Assembly: GCA_029261995.1 (NCBI GenBank) | Contig: JAJDAF010000064.1 | Coordinates: forward strand, 1-64,000 | Direction of reading: 5' to 3' | Length of the DNA stretch: 64,000 nt | DNA from: Candidatus Zhuqueibacterota bacterium | GTDB taxonomy: Bacteria > Zhuqueibacterota > Zhuqueibacteria > Oceanimicrobiales > Oceanimicrobiaceae | Shown: one piece after another, positions 41,565 to 51,906 of the stretch | How positions within the stretch are numbered: the first letter of the stretch is position 1 | Layout of the letters: each line of letters opens with the position of its first letter | Program-made: the position numbers and the translations under genes | Notes under the pieces: generated by a model | The model's input: the letters and a program-made list of their open reading frames with translations, nothing else | Told to the model about the DNA's origin: nothing | Database searches by the model: none

Positions 41565-41810
41565 AACGAATCCTGGCTCGAGCGAAGACGATATTGGCTC
41601 TCGGCACAACGATATTGGCTCGTGCGCAAACAATATTGGCCTGTCGGATGGCTGTTTTACCTTGCGGGAAAACCATCTTGGGCCATAGAAAACCAATTTT
41701 GGCAGTCGGGCGAAGCAATTAATGCCCAACGGAAAAAGGTTTTACCTTGCGGGCAATACTATTTTGGCCCTTGGGCAAGCAATTTTGGCTCCTGGGCGAT
41801 CAGTTGTGCG
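41565..41810. repeat. degenerate array of about eleven 21-bp repeats
   Basis: Strict 21-base period marked by the core GATATTGGC or AATTTTGGC at about 41590, 41611, 41632, 41653, 41674, 41695, 41716, 41737, 41758 and 41779, with an earlier weak unit. Example unit: GATATTGGCTCGTGCGCAAA. On the minus strand one frame reads ANIVCAR, ANIVVPR, ANIVFAR. The same period and a related ATATT-GG core occur in the array at 10977, though the sequences are otherwise different. Confidence 0.8.
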
Positions 41811-42287
41811 CACCGGAATTCGGACAGAACAACTCAGCCCTTTGGGTATCTCCACGGGCGCCAGGACTGAAATACGTTGAGGCGTGAAAGGAGTGTCTCT
41901 TTGATGATGCGGTCCTGAAGTTACTGACTCCGCACAGGGTAGTCTGATGGACCTGGCTCTGGCATAACTGATACCACACGGGGAGATTGCTTGCGTCATC
42001 CTGACAACAATCGAAAACCTTGGCCTCTCCTGAATATGACAGACTCTTCACCAAATGTCCGTTGCCATTCATCTGGAAATGGTTGTATAACATTATTCAG
42101 ACTTCCGCACCACGCACGTTCGACCTGTTACAAGCAACAATGCACAATTTGGCATAGCAGATACTCAGAATTGATGGACAAGATTATGGAAAAACGAGGG
42201 CTCATCATTGTGGCAGGTTGCGATCAGTTACTCGATCCGTCGAAGTTTCTTCAACGCTTCATTTTTTGCGATGCATGACGACTATGC
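41811..42287. other. gene-free stretch before the TIR/NTPase cassette
   Basis: No credible gene, RNA gene or repeat seen here; short frames lack ribosome-binding sites and coding character. Confidence 0.4.
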
Positions 42288-42316
42288 TTGACTATTTACT
42301 GCTCCTTTGTTATTCT
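42288..42316 (+). promoter_or_regulatory. sigma-70-type promoter of the TIR/NTPase cassette
   Basis: TTGACT (42288-42293), 17-base spacer, TATTCT (42311-42316), giving a leader of about 90 bases to the ATG at 42413. Confidence 0.5.
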
Positions 42317-42391
42317 ATGGTCGTTCTCCTGCGAAAACCAACAACTGCCATAGTGGCAACGCCGGATAGGCTTCAGATGACCATGGGGGAA

Positions 42392-42408
42392 TTCTCAACT
42401 TGAGAATG
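42392..42408. promoter_or_regulatory. perfect palindrome overlapping the ribosome-binding site
   Basis: ATTCTCAA-C-TTGAGAAT, perfect 8-bp arms, ending 4 bases before the ATG at 42413 and covering the GAGAATGG that would serve as ribosome-binding site. A one-base loop makes an RNA hairpin unlikely, so a DNA operator or roadblock site is the better reading. Confidence 0.6.
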
Positions 42409-42412
42409 GCAA

Positions 42413-45100
42413 ATGCATATCAGAGAAATCACAAGGCTGCTCAAGGATAACCCGCATTCAACCAGCCTAAATCTCCTGTACGCCGAAGAGCTCGTAAAGC
42501 AAAGACGATTTGGAGAGGCGCGTCGGATTCTCGTATGGCTCATAGAGCAGGATCCGTACATTCCCAAGGCGTATTATTTGTTAGCCGAGGTCTCAAGACT
42601 GTGGAAGGACAAAATTCTCAATTTAGAACAAGCCCTAAAGCTAACCCCGCTGGACAAGGCAGCCTTGTGGGCACTATGTATTGCCCTGAAAAAGCAGCTG
42701 AATTCAAGAGCAATGGACGGGATGCGGGATCGAAGATCTAACATCAAAAAAGCCAAACGGGTTGCTGAGAAGTTACTCACAGTTTCGACTGAGAACGAGA
42801 AAGTAGAAGTATACAAGTTTCTGGCCTTTGTTGCTAGAAAGGATAATGACGTGAACAAAGCCATAGAATACTTGGAACGAGCAAGCAGGATCTACCCTGA
42901 TGACGCCGAGACCTACGTTGAGCTAAACATTCTGGCATGTGAAATACGAGAATATAATACTGCGCTGGTCGCAGCACAAACTGCAATTCGACTACTTCCC
43001 GAAAGCTACAATGGATACTATGCAGCCGGCATTACATTGATCTTCATGGGTAGGTACGAAAAGGCAGCAGAGTACCTTAGGGTGGCAGTAGAAAAAAATC
43101 CCAAATATAACCTTAACTACACGCAACTTGGAAAATGCTATCTGTCCATCGGTAAATATGAGGAAGCAGAAGAAAACTACAAAACGGCACTCAGCCTTCT
43201 TAGAGGAAGCCGCCCAGCACTATTTGGCCTTGTTGACATTTATATAGATACGGGCAAATATGGAGACGCCATATCTCTGCTTAGATCATTGTTCCGTGAG
43301 CCTGGCGATGATTCTGAGCTGATTATCCGAACTGGCATCTCAAGGTTGCTAAACCGAACTTATCTCAATTTTGAGACCCTTCCCAATATCGCAGACTATT
43401 TCAAACTGGCAAAATCAGAAATCGGCAATCTGTACGCGAAACAGATGACTGCAGTGCACAGTCTTGTAGTTAGGCCGGACTTTGAGACTGAGTTGGAAGG
43501 TTGGGAAAGACAGACCACGGAGTTTTTTGTTTTACTCAAAGACTTCCTAAAGCTAACCCCCAGGGAGGACGTATCAAAACGAAGAGAAGTTTACAGTAGG
43601 ACGGTTGACGCGTTGAATACGGCCAACGACAACAACCCAATTCTCAAATTCTTTTCCAATCGTTGGTCAAGCGTGGAGAACTATTTGGATGGCAGGTACC
43701 AAATTTTACCGAAACTTGTGCTGCATTTTCATACAAAGTCAAACCTTCTTGTGAATCGCCAGCACAAATTCACTGCTAGCATTGCCAATCTCGGTATTCA
43801 TTTAGCCAAGAATGTTGGGCTACGATTTCAAAAGTCAGAGAAATTCCGCATGGTGCAGGAAGAATTTAGTTTTGACTTGGTGGAAGACGAACAGGCCTTT
43901 GAAGTGCAATTTGAACCTCTTGAAGAGGGGCCGATTCAACTAACTGCCGCAGTAGAAATTGAAAACTACGGGTCTTTCAAGACGACCTATGATTTGATGG
44001 CTTTCAGAAGCAATCCTTATTTCTATGGAAGGCCAGTTCAAACTTCAGAGATGTTCTTTGGCCGCCAGGAGCTTATCGAGAAAATTATTGCGAGGATTAC
44101 GAATGTTGTTAAACAGGATTTAATTCTGGCTGGTATGCGAAGAATTGGCAAGACAAGCCTTTTGTATCAACTCAAGAACCGTCTGAAACCGCCATTTTAT
44201 CCGATTATCTTTTCCCTGCAGCAGGTCGGCGAATTAACCGACGACGTTGCCATTTTGAGACAACTCTTCTTTCAAATACTTGACGATCTAAACCAGGATG
44301 AGAAATTTCGAGTGGCTTTGGAAACGCTAGAACTTCCTCTGATGAACGATGCACTTCCAAAGGATTTTGATCTAATAGCGAGAGCGTTCAGGAAATCCTA
44401 CGAGCCGCTTGCGGAACTACTGTCAAAGATTGAACCAGGCCTGAGAATTGTTATCCTTCTTGATGAGGGAGATACCTTGTTCGACCTAAAATCAAGATGT
44501 CAGCATTTCTTCCGGGATCTCCTTCAAAAGTACAATACACTGGTCATGGTACTTGCTGGTTCACATCGCATTAGGGAATTGAGCGGACACGATTTCTCCT
44601 CTCCGTTTTTCAACATCTTTGCCAAGTATGATATTGGAACCTTGAAAAAGGGCCCCGTCTTTGATCTTATCTCGAGACCTATGGATGCGGCTGACCTTCA
44701 AGTGTCGGTTGAGACCCAGGAGGCCATTTATCATCTCTGTGCTGGGCACCCTCACTTTCTGCAAGCGATATGCTACTACCTGGTTGAAGGAGTGTACAAA
44801 AAACGAACCCTGGAAATTGGCATGGAACAACTTGAGATTGCAGAGCTGAAGGTGCTGGATGAACTCAAAGAGAGTTTCAATGGTATTTGGAACGAGTTGT
44901 CCGCAGAACAGAAAAAACTAATGTCTCACCTCAGTTCCCAACCGTTGCCATTGGCTCAAGCCAGAAAGATGATCGGCAGAGAAAGCCTTGAACACTTGAA
45001 ACAATTCGAATTGGTTTCCACAGCAAACGGTATGGCGCAAGTAACCTCAGGCCTAATACAAAACTGGACTTTTTCGAAATACGATGAAGACGCCGTTTAG
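42413..45100 (+). CDS. TPR-STAND-like NTPase, putative defence sensor
   Basis: 895 residues. Residues about 1-320 are TPR repeats (clear units around MHIREITRLLKD, AVEKNPKYNLNYTQLGKCYLSIG and EEAEENYKTALSLL). About 435-540 is beta-rich, like an immunoglobulin or CARDB-type domain. The NTPase follows, introduced by YFYGRPVQTSEMFFGRQ, with Walker A GMRRIGKT at 574-581, Walker B Asp684/Glu685 in VILLDEGD, and a winged-helix-like end. This order of ligand-binding repeats and STAND-like ATPase fits a sensor that oligomerises on a trigger. Its stop overlaps the next start by 17 bases. Confidence 0.8.
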   Translation: MHIREITRLLKDNPHSTSLNLLYAEELVKQRRFGEARRILVWLIEQDPYIPKAYYLLAEVSRLWKDKILNLEQALKLTPLDKAALWALCIALKKQLNSRAMDGMRDRRSNIKKAKRVAEKLLTVSTENEKVEVYKFLAFVARKDNDVNKAIEYLERASRIYPDDAETYVELNILACEIREYNTALVAAQTAIRLLPESYNGYYAAGITLIFMGRYEKAAEYLRVAVEKNPKYNLNYTQLGKCYLSIGKYEEAEENYKTALSLLRGSRPALFGLVDIYIDTGKYGDAISLLRSLFREPGDDSELIIRTGISRLLNRTYLNFETLPNIADYFKLAKSEIGNLYAKQMTAVHSLVVRPDFETELEGWERQTTEFFVLLKDFLKLTPREDVSKRREVYSRTVDALNTANDNNPILKFFSNRWSSVENYLDGRYQILPKLVLHFHTKSNLLVNRQHKFTASIANLGIHLAKNVGLRFQKSEKFRMVQEEFSFDLVEDEQAFEVQFEPLEEGPIQLTAAVEIENYGSFKTTYDLMAFRSNPYFYGRPVQTSEMFFGRQELIEKIIARITNVVKQDLILAGMRRIGKTSLLYQLKNRLKPPFYPIIFSLQQVGELTDDVAILRQLFFQILDDLNQDEKFRVALETLELPLMNDALPKDFDLIARAFRKSYEPLAELLSKIEPGLRIVILLDEGDTLFDLKSRCQHFFRDLLQKYNTLVMVLAGSHRIRELSGHDFSSPFFNIFAKYDIGTLKKGPVFDLISRPMDAADLQVSVETQEAIYHLCAGHPHFLQAICYYLVEGVYKKRTLEIGMEQLEIAELKVLDELKESFNGIWNELSAEQKKLMSHLSSQPLPLAQARKMIGRESLEHLKQFELVSTANGMAQVTSGLIQNWTFSKYDEDAV

Positions 45101-46781
45101 ATATCAGTTTTGCCCAAGCTTCACAGATGATCCGGTTCTGCTGGCAACCTTCTGCGGTCGAGCGGAGGAGATAGCCAGAATCGTGCATGGAACGTCAGAT
45201 GGGAAGAATTTCCTCCTTGAAGGAGAAACGCGAATCGGGAAGACCTTCTTGATTACCTTCTTAGAGGATTTGACAAATGGGGATGTCAAGTCCTATGCCA
45301 ATCATCTGATTGATAGTGAAGTGAAAAAGCAAATCAAGATATTATCTCCGCAACTAAAACGGCTCACCTTTTTAAACATCTCTTTACACGGGCTTAATGA
45401 TGCGAATGTACTACTGAATACAGCTTTGGAAAAGATGCTCAGAGCTGTCGGCCGTCAAAGTCCGTATGGTTTTTCTCATACTGTCTCAACAGTTTCCTTC
45501 CTCTCAGTTATAGAACAACTCGTTTCACCCTCCTTGGATTCAAGGAGGGTGGTCCTGGTATTCGATGAATTTGAAAAGATCACGACTTCAGGCTACACCG
45601 GCAAGAAGACAGATTTGCTCGGCTGCTTCTCTCAATTGACACATTCTTTTCCGAAGATACGGCTAATTGTATGTGGGTGGAACGGCATGGAGGAAAGGAT
45701 GCGAAAGTCCAGACTAGGAAAGATTAGTGATTTCTTTGACCAAATAGATCGACGCATCTACCTCGGGCCTATTCCCGAGCGCTCGGCAAGGAAGCTCATC
45801 ACCAAGGTCGGCAGTTCGGTTTTCAATGATGCTATTCCAAGTAAGACGATATCGCGTTCGCTTTCTTTCACAGGTCGGCGGCCTTTTTATATTCAAAGGT
45901 ATTATGATATAATTAGCGAAATGGTCAATATCACCAAAAGCAAGACGCTGTCTGAGTTTTCAAATGTGTCATGCTGTGAAGAATCAGTTGAAAAGAAGTT
46001 ATCGGAAGACACTAGATTCACCATTCATGAAGCGATAAGCGGAAATGAAGAAAGAAAGAGACTTCTATACGCGCTAGCGAGTAAGGCCGGATGCACTATG
46101 TCCTTCCTGGAAGCTGTTCTTGGAAAAGAATCAATTGCCAGGGAGCTTGAGGATCTCGAGATGTTCCAATTCATAACAAGTTTATCGGGTAACTACTCGG
46201 TTCATGCCGAGCTATACAGACTATGGATTCTGCGAAACATTCGAAACCCATTTGTGGACGACAGGAAAACACCGCCCAACATTGCAAATGTTGGCGTATT
46301 TGTGGCCTTTGTGGAAGAACTCCTGGTTCAATTCAAACATCAGATCGAGCAAAAGAAGGGATACAAACTACTCTGGCATGATGGCAAAACCCCTGAGCCG
46401 GAAGAGCACTCACAAGTTCTGTTCGATTTGCTGTTCGAAAAGTACGCAGGCAAACATGGTGTCTTCCTGATCAGAGAAGCAGAGACGGGCAGAGGCCCCG
46501 TAGACTTCAAATTTACGGGTGGCTTCGATTGGACTGCCCACATGGAAATCAAACGTGCCGATAGCCCAAAGCTACGTCATGGTCTGAGAAAACAACTGCC
46601 GACATATTTGAATGCGGATGATGTGGGTGTTGGCTTTTATTGTATCGTTGCATATAATCAGTCGCATCTAGTGAAATGCGAAAAACTGGCGCGAGAGAGT
46701 GCCGGGCTGGAGAAAGAACTCAACTTGGTCCTGCGCGTGCATGTGGTTGATGCACGCCCAAAAAGGAGTGCGTCTAAATAG
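45084..46781 (+). CDS. NTPase fused to a PD-(D/E)XK nuclease-like domain
   Basis: 565 residues. ATPase with Walker A GETRIGKT (47-54) and Walker B VVLVFDEFE (Asp161/Glu162). A winged-helix region lies at about 320-390. Residues about 400-555 look like a PD-(D/E)XK nuclease: helix with Glu440/Glu441, then Asp474 in GPVDFKF, then Glu488 and Lys490 in HMEIKRA, followed by a helix and the strand VGFYCIVAY. Overlaps the upstream gene by 17 bases, so the two are made together. Probably the DNA-cleaving effector of the cassette. Confidence 0.75.
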   Translation: MKTPFRYQFCPSFTDDPVLLATFCGRAEEIARIVHGTSDGKNFLLEGETRIGKTFLITFLEDLTNGDVKSYANHLIDSEVKKQIKILSPQLKRLTFLNISLHGLNDANVLLNTALEKMLRAVGRQSPYGFSHTVSTVSFLSVIEQLVSPSLDSRRVVLVFDEFEKITTSGYTGKKTDLLGCFSQLTHSFPKIRLIVCGWNGMEERMRKSRLGKISDFFDQIDRRIYLGPIPERSARKLITKVGSSVFNDAIPSKTISRSLSFTGRRPFYIQRYYDIISEMVNITKSKTLSEFSNVSCCEESVEKKLSEDTRFTIHEAISGNEERKRLLYALASKAGCTMSFLEAVLGKESIARELEDLEMFQFITSLSGNYSVHAELYRLWILRNIRNPFVDDRKTPPNIANVGVFVAFVEELLVQFKHQIEQKKGYKLLWHDGKTPEPEEHSQVLFDLLFEKYAGKHGVFLIREAETGRGPVDFKFTGGFDWTAHMEIKRADSPKLRHGLRKQLPTYLNADDVGVGFYCIVAYNQSHLVKCEKLARESAGLEKELNLVLRVHVVDARPKRSASK

Positions 46782-47001
46782 GGTGAGAATGCACCGCTGA
46801 TCGCGGTGTGCAGGGCGTGAAACATGCATGTGACTTTCAAACTGCAACCCTAGTGAGCAAAGCTGTGCCCAACAAGACAATTCAGGTACGCGCGTTGACG
46901 TCGTTATTTCTGCTAGGACGGATATTAGAAAGAGCGTTGAGCGCGCTCTATGAAGTCATGGAGGCGAAGTGCACAGCAAGAAATAAATTGGAGGTCATTC
47001 T

Positions 47002-48642
47002 ATGTCAGATGGATACCAACTAAGAATATTCATTTCTTACTCAGGCAAGGGTAGAACATTATGGGAACCACTTGTTCGGCTTATTGAGAAGACCTATCGC
47101 TGCGAGATAATATGGGGACAAGACGTAACGGAAAAATATCGAAACCCGACCGCGATGATGGAAGATATGGTCCGAAGAAGTGATATCGCAATTTTTCTCC
47201 TTACCAACGAAAGTGACGGTGTGTTCGAGGAGATGCGTCTGTGGTACAAACATAATTCGAACAGTATGTCAAATGCCTTGGTACTAAAAGATCATTCTGT
47301 GGATCCGCAGTTGGTGAAAAAGGAAGTCGGTTTTGAACCAATATATACACCTCTATCGGCAGTAGATCCCTGGCGTGATATACATTTTGCCTTTCCCCCC
47401 ATCCACTCGATAATTATGAAGGGCCTACTGACAATGAAAGTCCCAGAGTGGAAACGTTCATACAATAAGATAGTTAGGAAATACTATTGGAAACTCCACG
47501 GAAGTGACGGGGCACTGACAAGTATTGAAAGAACGTTAGATCTAATTGCGGCGGAGTCTAGATATGAGAAACCAGATGCCTGGAAATTCAGAATAAATTG
47601 GTACGTTGATTCATCAGAAATGGATAGCTATTCGAACAAAGTAAGTTGCTTAGATTTGGTCGAGTCTATACTCCATACAAATGCAACTAAATATGAAGTG
47701 GAGTCAATCTTCCGGGGCATTGACAGAGTCGTCAAGAGCAACAGTGAGCCTCCCAGAAAACTTTCTGGCAACATACTGTTCTCTGGAACATCAATCAGCA
47801 CTCTAAGAGAAATACAGGAACTTATTGGGAATCATCCTTATGAGAATAGAGAAAGTTTCAAACTAAGGAGAGCAGCATATTCAAACCTAGTTCCAGATGA
47901 GTCCGCCGCACTAATGTTGCCAAAAGAACTCCTCACATTTAGCGACAACTACGAAAGATATGTTGGCTCCCAAAGATTGATCCTTAGTGTCGTTAGTAAA
48001 ATTTGCAAATATGTCCTTTGCTCAACCGTGGAGATCACAGCAAGCCATTCTATGCGGCTAAATGTACCTACAAAGGAAAAGATGCGCAGTGTCCTAGTCA
48101 TGGCTTGTACTGCGACCAGAACTAATAAGGAAAGTCTGGCGGCCCTCTCGGAAATTCCGATAGTAACGGAAGAAAACAATGCGGTAATTTGGTACGGCCA
48201 ACCCTACAATAAGCCAACTAGTGAATATGTACCGCATTGGCTTTACCACAAAAGCATTGCTGAAGGTACTAGTGGAAAAAACTTAATTTTTCACTTTCAC
48301 CCAATCGAGCTCGTTGATATCTATAGGAAGATTTATGGGGGAGTATTAGCCTCAATGAGCGAAGATGATTTCATCGAAGAAACGTCTGTACTCTTTAGGG
48401 GTATGAATATTGATTTTCATGTATTCCTGGAATATCGCAAACTATCAGCTCGGGACAAGGAATTCGGACATTTTATGACAGACAGAGTTAAGAACCAGAA
48501 GTGTGAATACTCTGTCGTATGGAAACCCAATCATGGGCTTTGGGTATTCGTAAATGAAAACAAGGAGAATAAGCTTGTTGACATAATTCTTGAACTTGAT
48601 CAAGCCTGTGAAAAAATAGCTCAAAGCATGAGGACGCGGTAA
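47002..48642 (+). CDS. TIR-domain protein with large unknown C-terminal region
   Basis: 546 residues, GGAGG 8 bases before the ATG. The start RIFISYSGKGRTLWEPLVRLIE, the strand CEIIWGQDV, the SDIAIFLLTNES strand and the helix VFEEMRLWY fit a TIR or TIR-like (SEFIR/DUF1863) fold; Glu76 or Glu77 is in the position of the NAD-cleaving glutamate. The remaining 400 residues match no family I know. A gap of 220 bases without a terminator separates it from the NTPase-nuclease gene. Likely a second effector or a sensor of the same defence cassette. Confidence 0.75.
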   Translation: MSDGYQLRIFISYSGKGRTLWEPLVRLIEKTYRCEIIWGQDVTEKYRNPTAMMEDMVRRSDIAIFLLTNESDGVFEEMRLWYKHNSNSMSNALVLKDHSVDPQLVKKEVGFEPIYTPLSAVDPWRDIHFAFPPIHSIIMKGLLTMKVPEWKRSYNKIVRKYYWKLHGSDGALTSIERTLDLIAAESRYEKPDAWKFRINWYVDSSEMDSYSNKVSCLDLVESILHTNATKYEVESIFRGIDRVVKSNSEPPRKLSGNILFSGTSISTLREIQELIGNHPYENRESFKLRRAAYSNLVPDESAALMLPKELLTFSDNYERYVGSQRLILSVVSKICKYVLCSTVEITASHSMRLNVPTKEKMRSVLVMACTATRTNKESLAALSEIPIVTEENNAVIWYGQPYNKPTSEYVPHWLYHKSIAEGTSGKNLIFHFHPIELVDIYRKIYGGVLASMSEDDFIEETSVLFRGMNIDFHVFLEYRKLSARDKEFGHFMTDRVKNQKCEYSVVWKPNHGLWVFVNENKENKLVDIILELDQACEKIAQSMRTR

Positions 48643-48676
48643 CATGTTGCCGACCCAACTCGAATTGCGAATCGCC

Positions 48677-48775
48677 CACGCTCGCGTTGAATTTGCGGCC
48701 CCCGCGCTCAGCCCACCAGGTAATTCAGCGCGGAACAATAGGACTTGGGATTGCACCCATAAAAGTCGCCAGGCT
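48677..48775. repeat. degenerate left end of a 345-bp element
   Basis: CGCTCGCG, GATTT-like spacing, CCGCGCTC-GCCCACCA, GCGGAACAAT and TTGGGATT occur in the same order and spacing as in the left 80 bp of the full elements, with many substitutions. It lies directly downstream of the TIR gene. Confidence 0.5.
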
Positions 48776-49079
48776 TAGCACCAGAGCAGATTCGATCCAA
48801 GATGACTCGATACGGATGCTGAGTTTACAGCCTGGTCGCGCTTATATGCACTAAGCGACCATTAGATTCTCAAGGTTGAGTCATCGCAGATGCTTTGACT
48901 GTCTTAAGGAATGCCTCAGGGCAGACTCCGACTCAGGCCCCGTGGGATACAGTTCTATCCAACGGAGCAGGCGCCCTTCCCCAGACAGAACTTACGCCCA
49001 GAAAAATTTAGGAATTGCCTTTCACAAATATTTGTTGTACATTAAAAGCTAATTGGCAATTTCTTGCCAGTTCATACCA

Positions 49080-49109
49080 TGCGCCCCGGCCTTTTTCGGC
49101 ATGGGCGCA
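49080..49109 (+). promoter_or_regulatory. leader hairpin of the DEAD-box helicase gene
   Basis: TGCGCCC (49080-49086) pairs with GGGCGCA (49103-49109). It lies 84 bases before the ATG, inside an untranslated leader. Helicase genes of this class are often controlled through structured leaders; direct evidence here is limited to the hairpin. Confidence 0.35.
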
Positions 49110-49192
49110 CGATTTGCCGCGATTATTGCGGTCCTTTCTTTTCCACGCGTCCGGGCGGGTAGAGATATGTAGAACCCCGGACCAGGAAAAAC

Positions 49193-50521
<1,329 letters not shown>

Positions 50522-50876
50522 AGCAAAACGCCTGCGCCTTGCGTCGGTCGAGAGGCAGATGTCTGGAGAGCATTCTTGACGGAAGGCGCCGAATCGGGTA
50601 AGGGCGCGGGAGTTTCACTGCAGAATCATCAGCTTGTCGGAGATTTCCGACAGCATACGCAATCCATCATGCAATCACGAAGCGCCGATGGGTCAGGGAC
50701 TGAAAGCCAAGAGTTTGAAGCTCTCTGCTCCTGGGGGATTATTCTGGCTGGCGCGGCAGGTGGGTGAAAGTCCGCCAGCAGCAGAGGCAAAGTCTTGCAT
50801 CAGACCTTCCGATTAGCACCGAGAAACTTGGCCGGGCCGGGCGTTGTTACTGCATGCCCTGTCCCTGGCCTGACGG
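50522..50876. other. intergenic stretch between convergent genes
   Basis: No gene, strong terminator or repeat recognised between the helicase gene and the lipoprotein gene on the other strand. Confidence 0.4.
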
Positions 50877-51779
50877 TCAATCCACGTTCAGAATGCGTGA
50901 TTCGGAAGTAGAGAAATACACGAGAATCCGGCGTCCCTCCGTTAGCACCGCCCCAAGCTGGAATTGTTGCACAAAGAGCCTTACCTGGCTTACCTCGATG
51001 GTTTTGATGGCCAGAGCAGGAACAGGCTCGATCAATGAGACCATATCCCGCCAATCATTCGGCTCGATGATGGCCTGTCGAGCCAGGCCGCGAAATGCCT
51101 TCTGCAAGGGTTTGACCTGATCTATCAATTGGTCGTAGATGCTGTCCGGAAGCGCGCTGCCGCCATCTCGAGTGATGCGAAGCGCCAGCGGATGGATTTC
51201 AACCACGCTCAGGTCTGTCCCGTTTGGAGTACGCCAAGTGACGGTGAACGGGTTCTCCGGGTCCAGGTCAGTTGCCGGTTCCACGATCTCGACGATGAAG
51301 CGCGGGCCGAGCATAGAGAAAGAGAACGACGGGAAGTTACTGCTGCCCGTTGCCTGGAAAGTGTATTGCGTCTCCGGCTGGAACTCCGGGGCGAGGCTGG
51401 GCCCATAGTGGACAAAACCTGAATTCTCTCGGCGGTCGAGCTGTTTCGTCTCTTCGGCAGCCGTTAGAAAAACATCGCCCATGTCAAACGCCCGGTTGTC
51501 CGTAAACACGTCCTGTGACTTCTGTGCACCGCGGGCAAACGCAAAGTTGAGCACCTGCGGTTCAGGTGAACCGGAGTCGTAGTTCTTGCCCACAGAAACG
51601 CCGAACAAGGCTCGCAGCCCGGTCGTGTCGTGACCGGCTTCTTCGATGATGGTCTCAAAACCTGCAAAGGGAACCTCTTCTGCACCCGTAAATGCAGGTT
51701 GTGTTGGGCTTTCGCTGCAATTGTGGAGTAGAAGAATGGCGAGCAAAGCAATCAGGGGAAAGGCAACAAAGCGTTTCAT
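50877..51779 (-). CDS. lipoprotein of unknown function
   Basis: 300 residues from ATG 51779, behind GAGGTG. The signal MKRFVAFPLIALLAILLLHNC has a terminal Cys as lipid site, though HNC is not a textbook lipobox. The mature part is probably beta-rich (YTFQATGSSNFPSFSFSMLGPRFIVEI), with a segment DPENPFTVTWRT resembling an immunoglobulin-like strand pattern. No family recognised. The patatin-like gene upstream is on the same strand, 127 bases away. Confidence 0.7.
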   Translation of the reverse strand: MKRFVAFPLIALLAILLLHNCSESPTQPAFTGAEEVPFAGFETIIEEAGHDTTGLRALFGVSVGKNYDSGSPEPQVLNFAFARGAQKSQDVFTDNRAFDMGDVFLTAAEETKQLDRRENSGFVHYGPSLAPEFQPETQYTFQATGSSNFPSFSFSMLGPRFIVEIVEPATDLDPENPFTVTWRTPNGTDLSVVEIHPLALRITRDGGSALPDSIYDQLIDQVKPLQKAFRGLARQAIIEPNDWRDMVSLIEPVPALAIKTIEVSQVRLFVQQFQLGAVLTEGRRILVYFSTSESRILNVD

Positions 51780-51906
51780 AATACACCTCACAAGGAGACT
51801 TTCATTGAGGGGGCGAAACAGAGAGTTGTACCAGAGATGCTGCTCGGCGGTTCCATCAAGAACGAATCCAGAGCGAGCATGTATACAGGAAGCAATCGTT
51901 GAACGG

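Larger units (their letters stand above)
48643..49192. other. gene-free stretch with degenerate repeat and helicase leader
   Basis: No gene seen. It contains the degenerate element end at 48677-48775 and a leader hairpin at 49080-49109. A GCCCCGTGGGATA motif at 48935-48948 also occurs near 5741, suggesting another decayed dispersed repeat. Confidence 0.45.

Noticed and set aside
42218-42403. Small hydrophobic frame upstream of the TPR-NTPase gene
   Set aside because: Overlaps the proposed promoter, lacks a ribosome-binding site and shows no conserved character.
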